DNA from: Pirellulaceae bacterium
GTDB taxonomy: Bacteria > Planctomycetota > Planctomycetia > Pirellulales > Pirellulaceae
NCBI GenBank assembly: GCA_026004775.1
Contig: BPJU01000006.1
Span: 62,001 to 126,000, forward strand
Reading direction: 5' to 3'
Length of the DNA: 64,000 nt
The position numbers and the translations under genes were made by a program. Each line of letters begins with the position of its first letter. The stretch's first letter is position 1. The notes below the pieces were generated by a model. It did no database searches. It was given only the letters and a program-made list of their open reading frames with translations, and had not been told where the DNA came from. Of this stretch, positions 49,081 through 59,002 are shown piece after piece.

Positions 49081-49512
49081 TTAGGGCCGGCTTGAAAACG
49101 GCGCCCCGACTCCTTCGTGCTGGCTTACGAACCGCCCCTGTCTGTCAAATTCCAGGTACCACCACTGTAGTTGCTCTCCCACGGGGTAAACCCAATAGAA
49201 ACGCCGGTGGCCACGCTCATCCACATACAGCGCCAGTTGACCTTCTAACAAAGGATTGTCGGCTAAAGCCGGATTTTCGGCGAAGTGGCGATTGAGGATA
49301 TATTCGTCCGTTTTCGCCATGGCGATCTGTTTGAAAGAGCGTCCGTCTGTTTGCAAAGTTTCGGGCAGGACCACGGTTGGTAGCCCCGGCGGTGTGCTCG
49401 ATGACGTACACCCCAGCACAAGAACCAGCGCCAGTCGCAAGGGCAGAAGCCCCGGACTGACGCTGGCGTGAGGGGGCAGATCCAGTCGGCGTCCGTCTCT
49501 CAAGGCGCTCAC
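49081..49512 (-). CDS. Small lipoprotein of unknown function
   Basis: The 143-residue product has a hydrophobic leader ending in a lipobox (LVLVLGC, lipidated Cys35), a Ser/Pro linker, and a compact domain of about 80 residues with YILNRHFAENPALADN and RRFYWVYPVGEQLQWWYLEF. No family recognised. The leader is preceded by about 20 extra residues, so the true start may be an internal codon closer to the hydrophobic stretch. It lies convergent to the Lon-CARF gene and downstream of the PQQ/EF-hand gene, 30 bases away, so those two may be co-transcribed. Confidence 0.6.
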   Translation of the reverse strand: MSALRDGRRLDLPPHASVSPGLLPLRLALVLVLGCTSSSTPPGLPTVVLPETLQTDGRSFKQIAMAKTDEYILNRHFAENPALADNPLLEGQLALYVDERGHRRFYWVYPVGEQLQWWYLEFDRQGRFVSQHEGVGAPFSSRP

Positions 49513-49542
49513 CTATACTGTGTCTTGAAAACGTTAGCCTTA

Positions 49543-51054
49543 CTACTCGATGACAGAGTTGGTGACGCAATACAGCCGCGTGCCTGTGCGGATGTAGAAA
49601 GCGCTTGGCGTGGCGGCCACTCCGTAAACAATCGGATCTCGGCTCTCGTGGCGGGCATTTTCTCGTCGCTTGCGAAATTGTTCCTCCAGAGCCTGAATCT
49701 CCTCGCTGTCCAGTAGACCGTCACCGTTCTTGTCACCCTCGGCCAACATGCGGCGAGATTCCGGCGATAACTCATCAGCCGACAATTTGCCGTCTTGGTT
49801 GGCGTCACTCCGCAGCAGTCTTTGCGCAAAGCTGTCTCGAGCCGGCTGGTTGGCTGGTGTTTCGACGTAAGTCTCCGGCTGCGGCGGGTTGGCTGGATCC
49901 CACAACCGATTCGTAGCTAACTTCATCCATTGCGGGCCGGAACGTATGACGGTGGTTACCCCGTCCTTGCCGAAAAAATAGATCCGATCGCCCGCCACGA
50001 TCGGGGTAGCCCAGCATGGTCCTGGGAGCCTTTCAGCGTAGTGCTCGGTACCGGTAGCTCGGTCCAGACAGTACAATACTCCAATTCGGTTTACGTAGTA
50101 GACGCACCCGTCTGCTACGACAGGACTGGCGTAGTCACACAGGGCACGTTCCGCTCTCCACAGGATGTCAACGCCCCCGTTTCGGTTGGCTTTGACGCAG
50201 ACGTTGGATCGGGCAGCATGGGTTTCCGTTTCGAAGTCGGACAAAGCGGCACCGATGAACAACATCTCGCCATCGTAAGTGGGGGACGGGATGGCGTTGC
50301 CGCTGATTTCACCCAGCGTCCACAGCTCGTCTCCGGTCTGAGCGTCATAGGCCTGAACACTACCTCCTGAGCTGACGATGACAAGTGTGCGATCGCCCTG
50401 CGAGATAACGATTGGTGAGCTCCATGACTTGCAAGATTTTCGCGCCTTGCGCCATCGGGTTTGCCCGGTCGGTTTGTCCAGGCTTATAAGGTAGGATGGC
50501 CCATCGTGCTGGATGTTCAGCACGAGCGAATCGTGCGTCTGGGCCGGCGAGGCTCCTAGCCCATGATGATTGAGGAAAGGACCAAAATCGGCGACCAGCG
50601 ACCGTTTCCATAAGACTTGGCCATCATGTGCAACGGCCACTACATCGCCCCCTTCAAAAAACGCGTACACTGCCTTGCTGTCGACACACGGCGTGGGGGC
50701 TGCTCGCGCGACGAAATAGTTCGACGGCGCTGTGCTACTGGACGGTATAGCCACCCGCCAGACCACCTCGCCACTCTTGGCATCCAAGGCCAAAAGGACC
50801 GATGTTTCTTTGTGGGGACCTTCCACGCTTGTCACGTAAAGACGGTTGCCCCAAGTTACAGGAGAAGACTGTCCGTATCCCGGCAACTCAACCTGCCAGG
50901 CAATGCCCTCGGAAGGCGACCACTTTAAAGGCAAATTTTGGCCCATCACGGTTGAAGTGCCACCATTGCGAAAACTCACCCAAGAAAGTTCCACTTGGCC
51001 CGCCAGAACCAATGCCATGCATACACAGAACGCGTTCATGCACTTGCTCCGCAT
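49543..51054 (-). CDS. PQQ-like beta-propeller protein with EF-hand calcium-binding segment
   Basis: The 503-residue product has a signal peptide, then repeated propeller blades of the WGNRLYVTSVEG...LLALDAKSGEVVWRV type (PQQ-repeat family), with at least six blades visible. A pair of EF-hand loops follows near residues 410-455 (DANQDGKLSADEL and DKNGDGLLDSEEI), then a last blade strand. Such exported proteins are frequent in planctomycetes and may be scaffolds or enzymes; no substrate can be named. It lies downstream of a DUF1559 gene on the same strand (about 100 bases), perhaps in one unit with it. Confidence 0.85.
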   Translation of the reverse strand: MRSKCMNAFCVCMALVLAGQVELSWVSFRNGGTSTVMGQNLPLKWSPSEGIAWQVELPGYGQSSPVTWGNRLYVTSVEGPHKETSVLLALDAKSGEVVWRVAIPSSSTAPSNYFVARAAPTPCVDSKAVYAFFEGGDVVAVAHDGQVLWKRSLVADFGPFLNHHGLGASPAQTHDSLVLNIQHDGPSYLISLDKPTGQTRWRKARKSCKSWSSPIVISQGDRTLVIVSSGGSVQAYDAQTGDELWTLGEISGNAIPSPTYDGEMLFIGAALSDFETETHAARSNVCVKANRNGGVDILWRAERALCDYASPVVADGCVYYVNRIGVLYCLDRATGTEHYAERLPGPCWATPIVAGDRIYFFGKDGVTTVIRSGPQWMKLATNRLWDPANPPQPETYVETPANQPARDSFAQRLLRSDANQDGKLSADELSPESRRMLAEGDKNGDGLLDSEEIQALEEQFRKRRENARHESRDPIVYGVAATPSAFYIRTGTRLYCVTNSVIE

Positions 51055-51150
51055 TTGTTACAAGGCTCGTACCGTTCGCGACATCAACTTCGGCAAACCA
51101 CGACAGGTAAGACAGAGTTCGCTCATAGCATGTTTGATACCCACTTCCTG

Positions 51151-52119
51151 CTAGAAGTCGCCCAACGCCTGCCCGTCATTTCGCGCATGGAGGTTGCGCC
51201 AAGTGCTGAGCTTGATCCGCTCAGCGACGAACCGAACGCTTCCGTCTACCAAAGCAATATTGACTCCACCTCGATGCAGGCTGCGCGCTCCCATTAAAGC
51301 GTCACCATGGAACGCCACATCGGGCACGGGAGCGTTCGGCGGAAAGTAGGCATTGATCATAGAATGGTACGTAAGATTGCGTATCCATTGGCCGGCACGC
51401 GCCCCGCTGTACCTGGCGGCAGGACGCACTGCAAGGTCGTCAGCCGTTGCGGAGCACACGGAACCACCTGATACGAATTTCATTTGAGTGCGCGGATCCA
51501 CCAACGAAAGCGTGTCAGGACCACGCAACCCGAATCGCGTCTCGGCAAATAGCACCGTGTGGCTGCTTCCATCCGTAATATGCGCAAACCGAGTCGATGA
51601 ACCCCGCCAAAACACGCCATCCGCGCGCCCCCCGCTGCTGCAATATGCCATTCCCGTTCCCGACCCGAGGTTGGCCATGTAATTACCACCAGCCCATAGG
51701 TGACCGCCCTGCCAGTACATCGTTTCGCCCGCATCGCTTGGGCAAACGAATACGGGAATTTTCATGCTGATAACGGGAGCCAGCGGAGGATTTACCGTGG
51801 GATTCCAGGGTAGGCCAACTAACAATGGTAGGCGAAAGTCTATCAAAGCCTGAATATTCTGTTGTTCAATGAAGGGAAGGAGAAGGGCTTGGGCCGAGTA
51901 CCCGTATAGTGAGTCCGGGGCCGGCATCGGAAAGCTGTTAAAAGTATCGTGGTAGTTGTGTGACGCCAGAGCTATCTGTTTCAAGTTATTCGAGCAACTT
52001 AACCGACGTGCGGCCTCTCTGGCAGCTTGCACGGCCGGCAGCAGAAGTGCCACGAGAATCCCAATAATCGCGATCACAACCAATAACTCGATTATCGTAA
52101 ATGCTTTTCGATTATTCAT
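51151..52119 (-). CDS. DUF1559 prepilin-like protein
   Basis: The 322-residue product begins with a short leader and the prepilin motif [20 protein letters not shown], then [20 protein letters not shown] and [20 protein letters not shown]. The residue at the cleavage site is Lys-Ala before Phe rather than the usual Gly, so processing may be less efficient. It ends with the family signature [17 protein letters not shown]. It pairs with the upstream small HxCxxC gene, as at 30.4-31.9 kb. A GGAGAT sequence precedes the ATG. Confidence 0.92.
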   Translation of the reverse strand: MNNRKAFTIIELLVVIAIIGILVALLLPAVQAAREAARRLSCSNNLKQIALASHNYHDTFNSFPMPAPDSLYGYSAQALLLPFIEQQNIQALIDFRLPLLVGLPWNPTVNPPLAPVISMKIPVFVCPSDAGETMYWQGGHLWAGGNYMANLGSGTGMAYCSSGGRADGVFWRGSSTRFAHITDGSSHTVLFAETRFGLRGPDTLSLVDPRTQMKFVSGGSVCSATADDLAVRPAARYSGARAGQWIRNLTYHSMINAYFPPNAPVPDVAFHGDALMGARSLHRGGVNIALVDGSVRFVAERIKLSTWRNLHARNDGQALGDF

Positions 52120-52455
52120 TTGCGAAATCTCCTCGTTGTGACTGGCGAGCTTACTGGTGAGCGAAGGTAGAGGCCGCCGCGCAAGCGATGGAATCTTGTG
52201 GGACTGGTCGTGTTCTCGACTCCAAACGCCGCGCGGCGGTCTATGTCGCTATTGGGCCAGCACTTGCCGGTGGAAGCTTCCAATAGCCCGCCCGAATTTT
52301 AGGTGGGAGTTCCCACTGAGTACGGCAGGGCAGACGCAACGCGTTACCAATCGGTGGCACGGGGGACGCGCCGGCCGGAAACTCGGAATTGGCATGCAGG
52401 GGTGCATCCGATCCGGTTGGCGTTGCGTCCGTTGGCTCAAGTGAAGGATAGAGAC
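52120..52455. other. Intergenic stretch, nothing recognised
   Basis: About 336 bases between the HxCxxC gene and the DUF1559 gene on the minus strand. It should carry the leader of the DUF1559 transcript; no hairpin, repeat or promoter pair stands out. Confidence 0.4.
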
Positions 52456-52854
52456 TTACGTTTGCGGAGGAGCCCTAGACCGGAAGCCTCTGCAGATGGG
52501 AACGACATAAAGGAGTGCAGGCGCCAGAATAGGCGCGGTCGTCACAGAGCCAGCGGGTCGGAACGAAACCGGCGCCGCCATCGTCCTAACCTGGCAAAGC
52601 ACCTGGCACACCCAGCAATGCTGCGCATCGTGCGGAAGCTTATGGCGTAACGGTGATTCAAGATGCCGCACATGCTCACTGAAATGGGGGGACGTTGGTT
52701 GTTCGGTCGCGGATCGGGAAACATTGACGCGACAATTGTCGGAGGCACAGTGGTCCTGGCATTGCAAGAAATGGATAGCCTGCCCGCTCAGAGCGCAAAT
52801 GCCATAGAGTAGCGCAAGAATAAAAGCAAGGAACCGCCGGGTAGCAGTTGCCAT
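52456..52854 (-). CDS. Small secreted HxCxxC protein (DUF2946-like)
   Basis: The 132-residue product starts at the ATG at 52854 with AAGGTG six bases upstream. An N-terminal hydrophobic segment (RRFLAFILALLYGICALSG) is followed by a Cys/His-rich region and HDAQHCWVCQVLCQ. It shares layout with the protein at 30433-30876 (hydrophobic start, about 70 residues, then H-x-C-x-x-C), but little direct identity. Metal binding, perhaps copper, is plausible. It is followed on the same strand by a DUF1559 gene. Confidence 0.55.
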   Translation of the reverse strand: MATATRRFLAFILALLYGICALSGQAIHFLQCQDHCASDNCRVNVSRSATEQPTSPHFSEHVRHLESPLRHKLPHDAQHCWVCQVLCQVRTMAAPVSFRPAGSVTTAPILAPALLYVVPICRGFRSRAPPQT

Positions 52855-53032
52855 ACGCGCACCTTCGGATAAACCCTCGTACCGCCTACCTCGACCAGTC
52901 CCAAGCACAATGCTAGGTTCTACGTTTTGAGGTGTCAAGAGGTTCGCAGTCTTTTTCGCAATTGTCTTGGTTCAGTCGGAACTGGACATGGCGGAGGTAC
53001 GGGCTAAGATACCCCAAGAAATGAGGAAGGCC

Positions 53033-53212
53033 ATGTCCAGAACGCGCCGGTTTTTCTCGCCGGAGGATAAAGTCGCCATCCTCCGCATGCATTTCCTCGA
53101 GGGAGTGCCCGTCTCAGAGACCTGTAAACAACTCGACCTCAACTCCGCCCAGTTCTACAACTGGCAGCGAGAACTCTTCGAGAACGGCCACTTGGCTTTC
53201 CGAGCCCCGTGA
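53033..53212 (+). pseudogene. IS3-type transposase OrfA fragment cut by a MITE
   Basis: The frame reads MSRTRRFFSPEDKVAILRMH, LEGVPVSETCKQLDLNSAQF and YNWQRELFENGHLAF, a helix-turn-helix OrfA-type transposase start. It ends at a TGA created by the left end of the 211-bp element beginning at 53209. The remainder of the gene and OrfB are absent. GAGGAAGG precedes the ATG at 53033; the frame is open upstream to 52967. Confidence 0.75.
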
Positions 53213-53419
53213 CCGTTCACGGTTGAATCACAAGCTGTTTCGGGGCCTCGCTTCCAAAAATGCGGAACACTTGCGTGTTCCGCATACGGAATGTGGACCC
53301 TTCGCGAAGATTTTTTCGTTGCGGAAGTCTTGCGGCGGCCGCTACCGCGCCCGCCTTGCGACTTCCGCTACCCCATAAGCCAATATCGTGTTCTTCATTT
53401 GCTAACCGTGAACGGTTAC
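53209..53419 (+). mobile_element. 211-bp MITE, copy 2
   Basis: Same length and structure as the element at 42352, with ends GTGACCGTTCACGGTT and AACCGTGAACGGTTAC; the left end has one changed base. The flanking eight bases (CGAGCCCC left, CGCAAAGT right) do not match, so the target duplication is lost or the site was rearranged. It interrupts an OrfA-type transposase gene. Confidence 0.85.
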
Positions 53420-53621
53420 CGCAAAGTTACGATTTCTAGCAACTATGGGCGTGTGACGGCCGGCGATTTGGGGCGTTTGGCTTGTGTAGTCGCACGGCCG
53501 TCCCCGCCAGGTGGGACACCTCGGCAGGAAGCGATGCCAGCGATCTGCCGGGCCTGTCGAATCCCGGCAGAGGAACCACATGCTGCATCACCGGATACTG
53601 ACCCGCTTTCCGGCTGAAGCA

Positions 53622-56600
53622 TTACGAGTGGCGAGCTTCCTCAACCCGTACGAACAAAACATGAAATTCCTGGTCCTCCGTGCGTATAACGAGCAGATGG
53701 CGTTCCCGATCCCATTCCAGTTGCACGCTTTGCTCGCCGCTTCGCATCAGCCAGCGTACCGAGCTTCCGAAAATCTCAGGTGGGAACACATCAATCTCTT
53801 GTTCTGCGCGGATTTCCGGGATACTGGATCCGGCCTTCGGGGCAAAAAAGCGACTTCGATACGTAGTAGACAGGAATTCGATGATTGCTTGGGAGCCTGC
53901 CGCCAGATTACGAACCTCCAGAGTGGCGCCCCGGCGCGTTTCCCCTGGATTCACAACAATCCTGTGTGAAGCACGTCCAGATTCACTGTCTCGTCCGTAT
54001 CTTGTGTCTTGCCACTGCCGATACCGCATGTGATAGTCAGACAAGCGTTGTCGGATAATTTCGCGCTGCTCGTCGGACCACCCTTGCTCATCTGCGAATT
54101 CGGCCAGATCATCATAGAAATCTCGCGCAAGTCTGCGGAACGGTACTTGCTCAATAAACTTTCCTACTGTCAGCCACCATTCAAACGGAGCAATATCGGC
54201 TTCGGTTTGTGCAGCCGCCATGGTGGCTCGAAGGCTGGCATACAAGTCGAAACCGAGCGCATCCACAATATCTCTCAGAATCCGCCACGATCTATCATCA
54301 TGATGTTCGTGACTGCGAATCCAGTCGCGAGGGGCCTCACCAATAATCCGCAGAGCCTGGCATGCCACGTCGCGGAGCTCCGGAGCGATATTTTCCACAT
54401 AGCTGATACTGCGTTTTGCTTCAGATTCGGGGATTTCCGCGTATTCTCGCAAATGAGACTGCAAAAACGACTGAACGTCCACGGCAGAAGCTCGTTCGCG
54501 TCTGTCAAAATACCACAGCAGGCTCAACGCAAAAGTAGCAACCTTGCCCGCGCGCTGTTGCAAGTCTGCTTCGAACGCAGCAGCATAGGATTGAAATATA
54601 TCATAGCTCGCTTTTACTAGCTCAGACAGATAAAACACAAATTGCGCCCAATTGCTGTCCGGATCCTTTCGCGTCTCCCAACTGCCGCGGATTCGGTGTC
54701 GCAGCACATTCGCATCGGAGTCTAGAGAAAATCCGGCGACTACTCCTCTTATGATCTGTTGGAGAGCGGGCCTTTTGGCAGTATCGGCAGCGCTGTATAA
54801 TTTATCTGCTTCGACAATCAGGTCAAATAAAAAGTGTGTCCAGTCGGCAACAAAATCTACCCGCTCGAGCTGCTGATATAGATGATGCACCTGAAGGACT
54901 AGTTCGGCGACGGGCGCGGAGAGATCAGGGACATCCCGGAACGAAGCTAAAACTCTTGCCCAGATCTTTTCGGTCAAAAGACGGTTTTCCAGGCCGGCCA
55001 GCATGACGAATACCGTAGGCCAGCGTTCATAGTAATCTGCTGCTCGCGCTACGCGCCGGCGGTCATCAGGGCCGAGGCGCGTGTTGGGAAACTGATCGAA
55101 AAGCATCAACACGCGGTGGTAGTCGCCGGCACTATCCCACCAGCGAAGGCAATTCGGGTATGGGGTGCTGTGCGCTTTGGCAACGAAATAGTCCTTATGG
55201 TTGTCGCGTCGTACTTGTTCCCAGTATTCGGCGGCCGTAGAATATTGGGCCAACTGAAAAGCAAGCTGAGCCAGGAAATCACAATAACGCGTACTATTTG
55301 TTGGTTCGGGAGTCCACCGCCTTGCCAGGTCGAGGACAACTGTCTGAACCTGCCGATCGGGCTGTGGCAAATGAAGTGCCGCGCTTACTAATTGGATATA
55401 GAGTGCGTCCCAGGTGAGCTGCGACTCGTCGCCCTTGGGGGTTTGTCGAGGGAGTGCCGTTACTTCCTGCAGCAGAATGGCAAGATTGTGAACTGCGGCT
55501 GGGGTAGGAGGCGAACTATGTGTAAGTGCCGCCATGGCATGGGCGATGCGCCGCCGCCAGTCGGGCTGTATTCGCTCGTCTGTCAGATGATTCCAGGCAT
55601 CCGGGTTGGCAGCGGCAGCTTCCCAAAACCAATCGGAAGCTACGTCCGCCTTGATCGGGAGCATGCGGTTAGCTGCCTCAAGGATGGAATTTTCATAATA
55701 GAGTTTATAGGCCAGCATCCGGTCGCGGTCCACGGGGCGGCCGGCCCGGTCGTAGTAGAAGGCGCTTCGCTCAGCATGGTGAGGATTTCGTTGATCGTAA
55801 GCTAGTTTCTCGAATTCCTCGGCCAAATACGGCCAGTCGCGACGAGAAAGAGCCATTAGTTCATGGATATCGCCGTCGCTAAAAACAAAAGCGCATGCAG
55901 CAGTATCGTGTTGTGCCCCGAGAGGGGTATCCGTGGCGGCAGGGGGCTGCGCAGTTCGGCCTGATATCCAGCGGTCGAGTTGGCTCCAGAAGGCATTCCA
56001 TCCCTCATCGGTTTCGATAATCCATAGTTGCTCCCGACTGCGGCTGGCGGCGACGTACAAGCGATTGAGAAAGTACTCGGTGAGAAACCGCAAAGCTTCG
56101 GGAATGGTCGCGTCTTCTACAGCGTTTTGCCAATTCCAAAAATCAGCGAGCAGGCGGTATTCCCTCAACCAAAGAGCCCAGAGTACACCGAATCCTGCGA
56201 TCGCTACGAAGTCGTGCTCCAAGCCTTTGATCTCGGCAGGCACTACGTAATTGGGCCGGTTGTCCGGAGTACGATCGTAGCCGAGTTTCTTCCAAAAACT
56301 ACGCGTGTGCTCCAGTGCCGGATCGTCGTCTTCAGGACCAATAATAAGTATCCCTTGTTGGAGCATATTCTCTAGATCGGCGCTACCAGAAATGATCAGC
56401 CTGCGGATTCGTTGGTTGGGCTGGCGATCCGCCGTACGCCATAACTGCTGCAAATTGCCACCACGGCCCAGTATTTCCTGGCGAAGTAACTGGAGAGCGT
56501 TACAAAGCTGCCCAATACTTTGTGCATTTCGATAATTGAAACGCAGCTCGACGCCACGTATGCGAGGTTTGGTGAGGTTCGGGATGTTCTCAACAAGCGT

Positions 56601-58460
56601 CTCGGCCAAGTCTGACCTGACCCGCGCCCAGCGAAAGACCGAAGGGTTGATCGTCTGGTGCGCATCGCCCGCCAGAATGATGGGCAAGTGCAACCCATTT
56701 CTTCGCCGAAACAGGTCCTGCAGATCGTACTTCAGCCATGCTAGACTCCTAAGTAAGGTGGCCAACTCTAGGCGTGTCAAATCCTGAACCTCATCACAAA
56801 TCAGAACGGCGTAATCTTCCGCGTCCTCACGGCGGTGCAGGAGCACTTGCCAGGCGAGATCCAGGTCATCCCAGAACGGGGGCTCAAAATCGTTAGCACT
56901 GCATGGCACCGTAAGACGTTTGTACCATGGCCATATCCGGTTCCAGACGTTGTCATAGAAATCGGCGGAAACTTGCCGATCGCGTTGGGGAATATCTTCG
57001 CTTTCACGGTATTCCTCTGCTGTCATCCAACGGTCCTCGTTGGCTGCGCTAATCTTATACCCTTTAATATAGCTGCGCAGCACAAACCACACCGCCTCTG
57101 GATTACACTCTCTACTGCGCGTCCAAACGTCAGTACAGATATGACGCGGATCACCGTGGCCGCGCAACAGATCCGTAAAACGACTGAAGTCGATCCAGCC
57201 GCCCTGCCGCGTCCGGTGTTGGAATCGTGACCGGTGCTCAGCAGAAAGCTGTTTTAACGCAAAGTCATGATAAGTGCTGAAGACCGGCGTGGCCCGGTGA
57301 TTCTCCATTTCACCTTCTGCCACAAGGCGCTGGCAAATCCTGTTGATGAGCCCTGCTGCCGTCCTCAACAGATTACGGCTTTGTGTCAGGTAAAGAATGC
57401 GTGACGCAAATTGTTTACTCTGTGCACAGCGTTCTGCTGTATAGTAGATCAGGAGCGTGGTCTTTCCGCTGCCAGCCCGCCCTTCGATTACGGCGGGCAG
57501 GCAGTCACCCGCCAGTAATTCCTCCAATTGCCGGCACTCCTCGGAAGACAAGGGCAAGAATACTTCGCGCTGCTCGGGATTCCAAAGCGACTGCCACAGC
57601 CTTTCGTCCGCCAGAAGGTAGCCGGGAAAAGCACGTTCCGTCAACTGGCTAAGCGCGTCGTGATAAACATCCAAAGGTACACGAGGCGCCAAAGTCAAAA
57701 CTCGTTTGTCGACTAACTCCCATACCTCCATAATCTTGCGGCGCTCGTTGTCGAATACCCTACGGGCTTGCGTCGGAGGCAGTAGCCCGAGCATAAGGAC
57801 GTGGTGAAACTTGCCGACGTTCGGTCTTAGCCGTACGTAAAACAATTCAATTCCATTGACATCTTTTTTCAGTAGTGTGTCGTATTCTTCATGCGCTGTA
57901 CAATTTTCGATGTCGCAAAGCCCAGCATAGACGGCCGCTTTGTGGCTATCCAACTCCAAAAGGTAATAACTTGCGCAGAAATTCGCATGGAGGAAAAAAG
58001 TGTCAACACGCTCCCGGGGTCTAACGGGAGCCAGCCACGTTTCTAACTCGGCCGGCACCGGGGGCAAGCACGGCCAGACCGAGCCCCGCGCGTCACAAGC
58101 AATACGGGCGGCCTCTTCGATTTTGGAACGATGGGACGCCACGAGCTGGCTATAGCGTTGTTCCAGCCGCTCCGCCTTCCCTTCGCAATATGCGGTATCG
58201 TGGCGCTGCAGAAAATCCACCAGCACCAAGACGGGTACGCGTTCTTGCTGTACGCGAATGTCCACAAGTCGCGCAACGAGACGGTAAGGGCCGAACGGCT
58301 TTTTAAACCAGCCTTGTCCCAAAGCTTTCAGGTGGGGAATGAAGAAGCTGTTGGATTCTCGCGATGCTCGTCGTAAGTCGTCAATGAAGTGCCGGATCCG
58401 CGTCCGATAGGTGGCCGGAGCCTCTTGTACCGCAGGCATTTCGTATATAGCGAACCCCAT
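53622..58460 (-). CDS. Very large SF1 (UvrD/Rep-like) helicase with long C-terminal helical region
   Basis: The 1612-residue product has SF1A helicase motifs: Walker A EGRAGSGKTTLL (326-337), motif II ICDEVQDLTRLEL (DEVQD 556-560), motif III LAGDAHQTINPS (GDAHQ 598-602), LRFNYRNAQS, EIKGLEHDFVAI and LYVAASRSREQLWII. The N-terminal 20-95 (RHFIDDLRRASRES, KKPFGPYRLVARLVDIRVQQ, VLVDFLQRHD) has the pattern of a RelE/ParE-type toxin fold; this is tentative. Beyond about 850 the chain is a helical repeat region of some 600 residues ending in a beta-rich domain. GGGGAG lies before the ATG. It directly follows the type I-G cas operon on the same strand and is a likely defence gene, by context only. 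Confidence 0.85.
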   Translation of the reverse strand: MGFAIYEMPAVQEAPATYRTRIRHFIDDLRRASRESNSFFIPHLKALGQGWFKKPFGPYRLVARLVDIRVQQERVPVLVLVDFLQRHDTAYCEGKAERLEQRYSQLVASHRSKIEEAARIACDARGSVWPCLPPVPAELETWLAPVRPRERVDTFFLHANFCASYYLLELDSHKAAVYAGLCDIENCTAHEEYDTLLKKDVNGIELFYVRLRPNVGKFHHVLMLGLLPPTQARRVFDNERRKIMEVWELVDKRVLTLAPRVPLDVYHDALSQLTERAFPGYLLADERLWQSLWNPEQREVFLPLSSEECRQLEELLAGDCLPAVIEGRAGSGKTTLLIYYTAERCAQSKQFASRILYLTQSRNLLRTAAGLINRICQRLVAEGEMENHRATPVFSTYHDFALKQLSAEHRSRFQHRTRQGGWIDFSRFTDLLRGHGDPRHICTDVWTRSRECNPEAVWFVLRSYIKGYKISAANEDRWMTAEEYRESEDIPQRDRQVSADFYDNVWNRIWPWYKRLTVPCSANDFEPPFWDDLDLAWQVLLHRREDAEDYAVLICDEVQDLTRLELATLLRSLAWLKYDLQDLFRRRNGLHLPIILAGDAHQTINPSVFRWARVRSDLAETLVENIPNLTKPRIRGVELRFNYRNAQSIGQLCNALQLLRQEILGRGGNLQQLWRTADRQPNQRIRRLIISGSADLENMLQQGILIIGPEDDDPALEHTRSFWKKLGYDRTPDNRPNYVVPAEIKGLEHDFVAIAGFGVLWALWLREYRLLADFWNWQNAVEDATIPEALRFLTEYFLNRLYVAASRSREQLWIIETDEGWNAFWSQLDRWISGRTAQPPAATDTPLGAQHDTAACAFVFSDGDIHELMALSRRDWPYLAEEFEKLAYDQRNPHHAERSAFYYDRAGRPVDRDRMLAYKLYYENSILEAANRMLPIKADVASDWFWEAAAANPDAWNHLTDERIQPDWRRRIAHAMAALTHSSPPTPAAVHNLAILLQEVTALPRQTPKGDESQLTWDALYIQLVSAALHLPQPDRQVQTVVLDLARRWTPEPTNSTRYCDFLAQLAFQLAQYSTAAEYWEQVRRDNHKDYFVAKAHSTPYPNCLRWWDSAGDYHRVLMLFDQFPNTRLGPDDRRRVARAADYYERWPTVFVMLAGLENRLLTEKIWARVLASFRDVPDLSAPVAELVLQVHHLYQQLERVDFVADWTHFLFDLIVEADKLYSAADTAKRPALQQIIRGVVAGFSLDSDANVLRHRIRGSWETRKDPDSNWAQFVFYLSELVKASYDIFQSYAAAFEADLQQRAGKVATFALSLLWYFDRRERASAVDVQSFLQSHLREYAEIPESEAKRSISYVENIAPELRDVACQALRIIGEAPRDWIRSHEHHDDRSWRILRDIVDALGFDLYASLRATMAAAQTEADIAPFEWWLTVGKFIEQVPFRRLARDFYDDLAEFADEQGWSDEQREIIRQRLSDYHMRYRQWQDTRYGRDSESGRASHRIVVNPGETRRGATLEVRNLAAGSQAIIEFLSTTYRSRFFAPKAGSSIPEIRAEQEIDVFPPEIFGSSVRWLMRSGEQSVQLEWDRERHLLVIRTEDQEFHVLFVRVEEARHS

Positions 58461-58475
58461 CGGTTACTCCCCTGT

Positions 58476-58880
58476 TCAGAACGCCCGTAAGTACAGTTCC
58501 AACCACGAACAAATGCACTGCGCCCGCAATGGCGAACATGACTCGTTGTGAAGTGGCAGCTCGAACGAAGTAAAGAGAGTATCTACCTGAACTGCTGCGG
58601 GATAGCTTTGATTTTGGAAAAGGCCCGCAACGATATACTCGTCACAACGCCGATGCACCTCTGAAGAAGAGACGCGTCGCAACTAGCATGGACTGTCGGT
58701 CCACGATGAGCCACCCTTACAGCAGCAGTTCCGATTCTCAAGAACACAGACATAATCCACCCCCTTGCAGCAATGTAACAGACCGGGAATGTTCGCATTG
58801 AGCGAGTAGCATACTAAAGGAAATCCAGCCGCTGACCGGCAGACCAGATCAATACCCTTTTGAAAAGCGCTACCCTTCAT
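58476..58880 (-). other. Possible small gene with an in-frame TAG, between csb2 and the helicase
   Basis: One minus-strand frame runs from an ATG at 58880 to a TGA at 58476, broken only by a TAG at 58683-58685. The first half (65 residues) is Cys-rich (GLLHCCKGVDYVCVLENRNC); the second begins LRRVSSSEVHRRCDEYIVAG. A purine-rich AAGGCGGAAACT precedes the ATG. The stop of the second half is 15 bases before the helicase start. It could be a broken gene of about 130 residues or chance. No family recognised. Confidence 0.3.
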
Positions 58881-59002
58881 AGTTTCCGCCTTGCCCCCCA
58901 GAGCTGTCCCCCAACAGAGGGGTACGCATGGTAGATTCTTATGGGCTGCCGGCGGTTTGTCAAGCGTTCGGAAACCTTAAACATCAACTTTGCGCGGAGC
59001 GT

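Noticed and set aside
58461-59002. Search for a CRISPR array between csb2 and the helicase
   Set aside because: No direct repeats of 25-40 bp with regular spacing are present.
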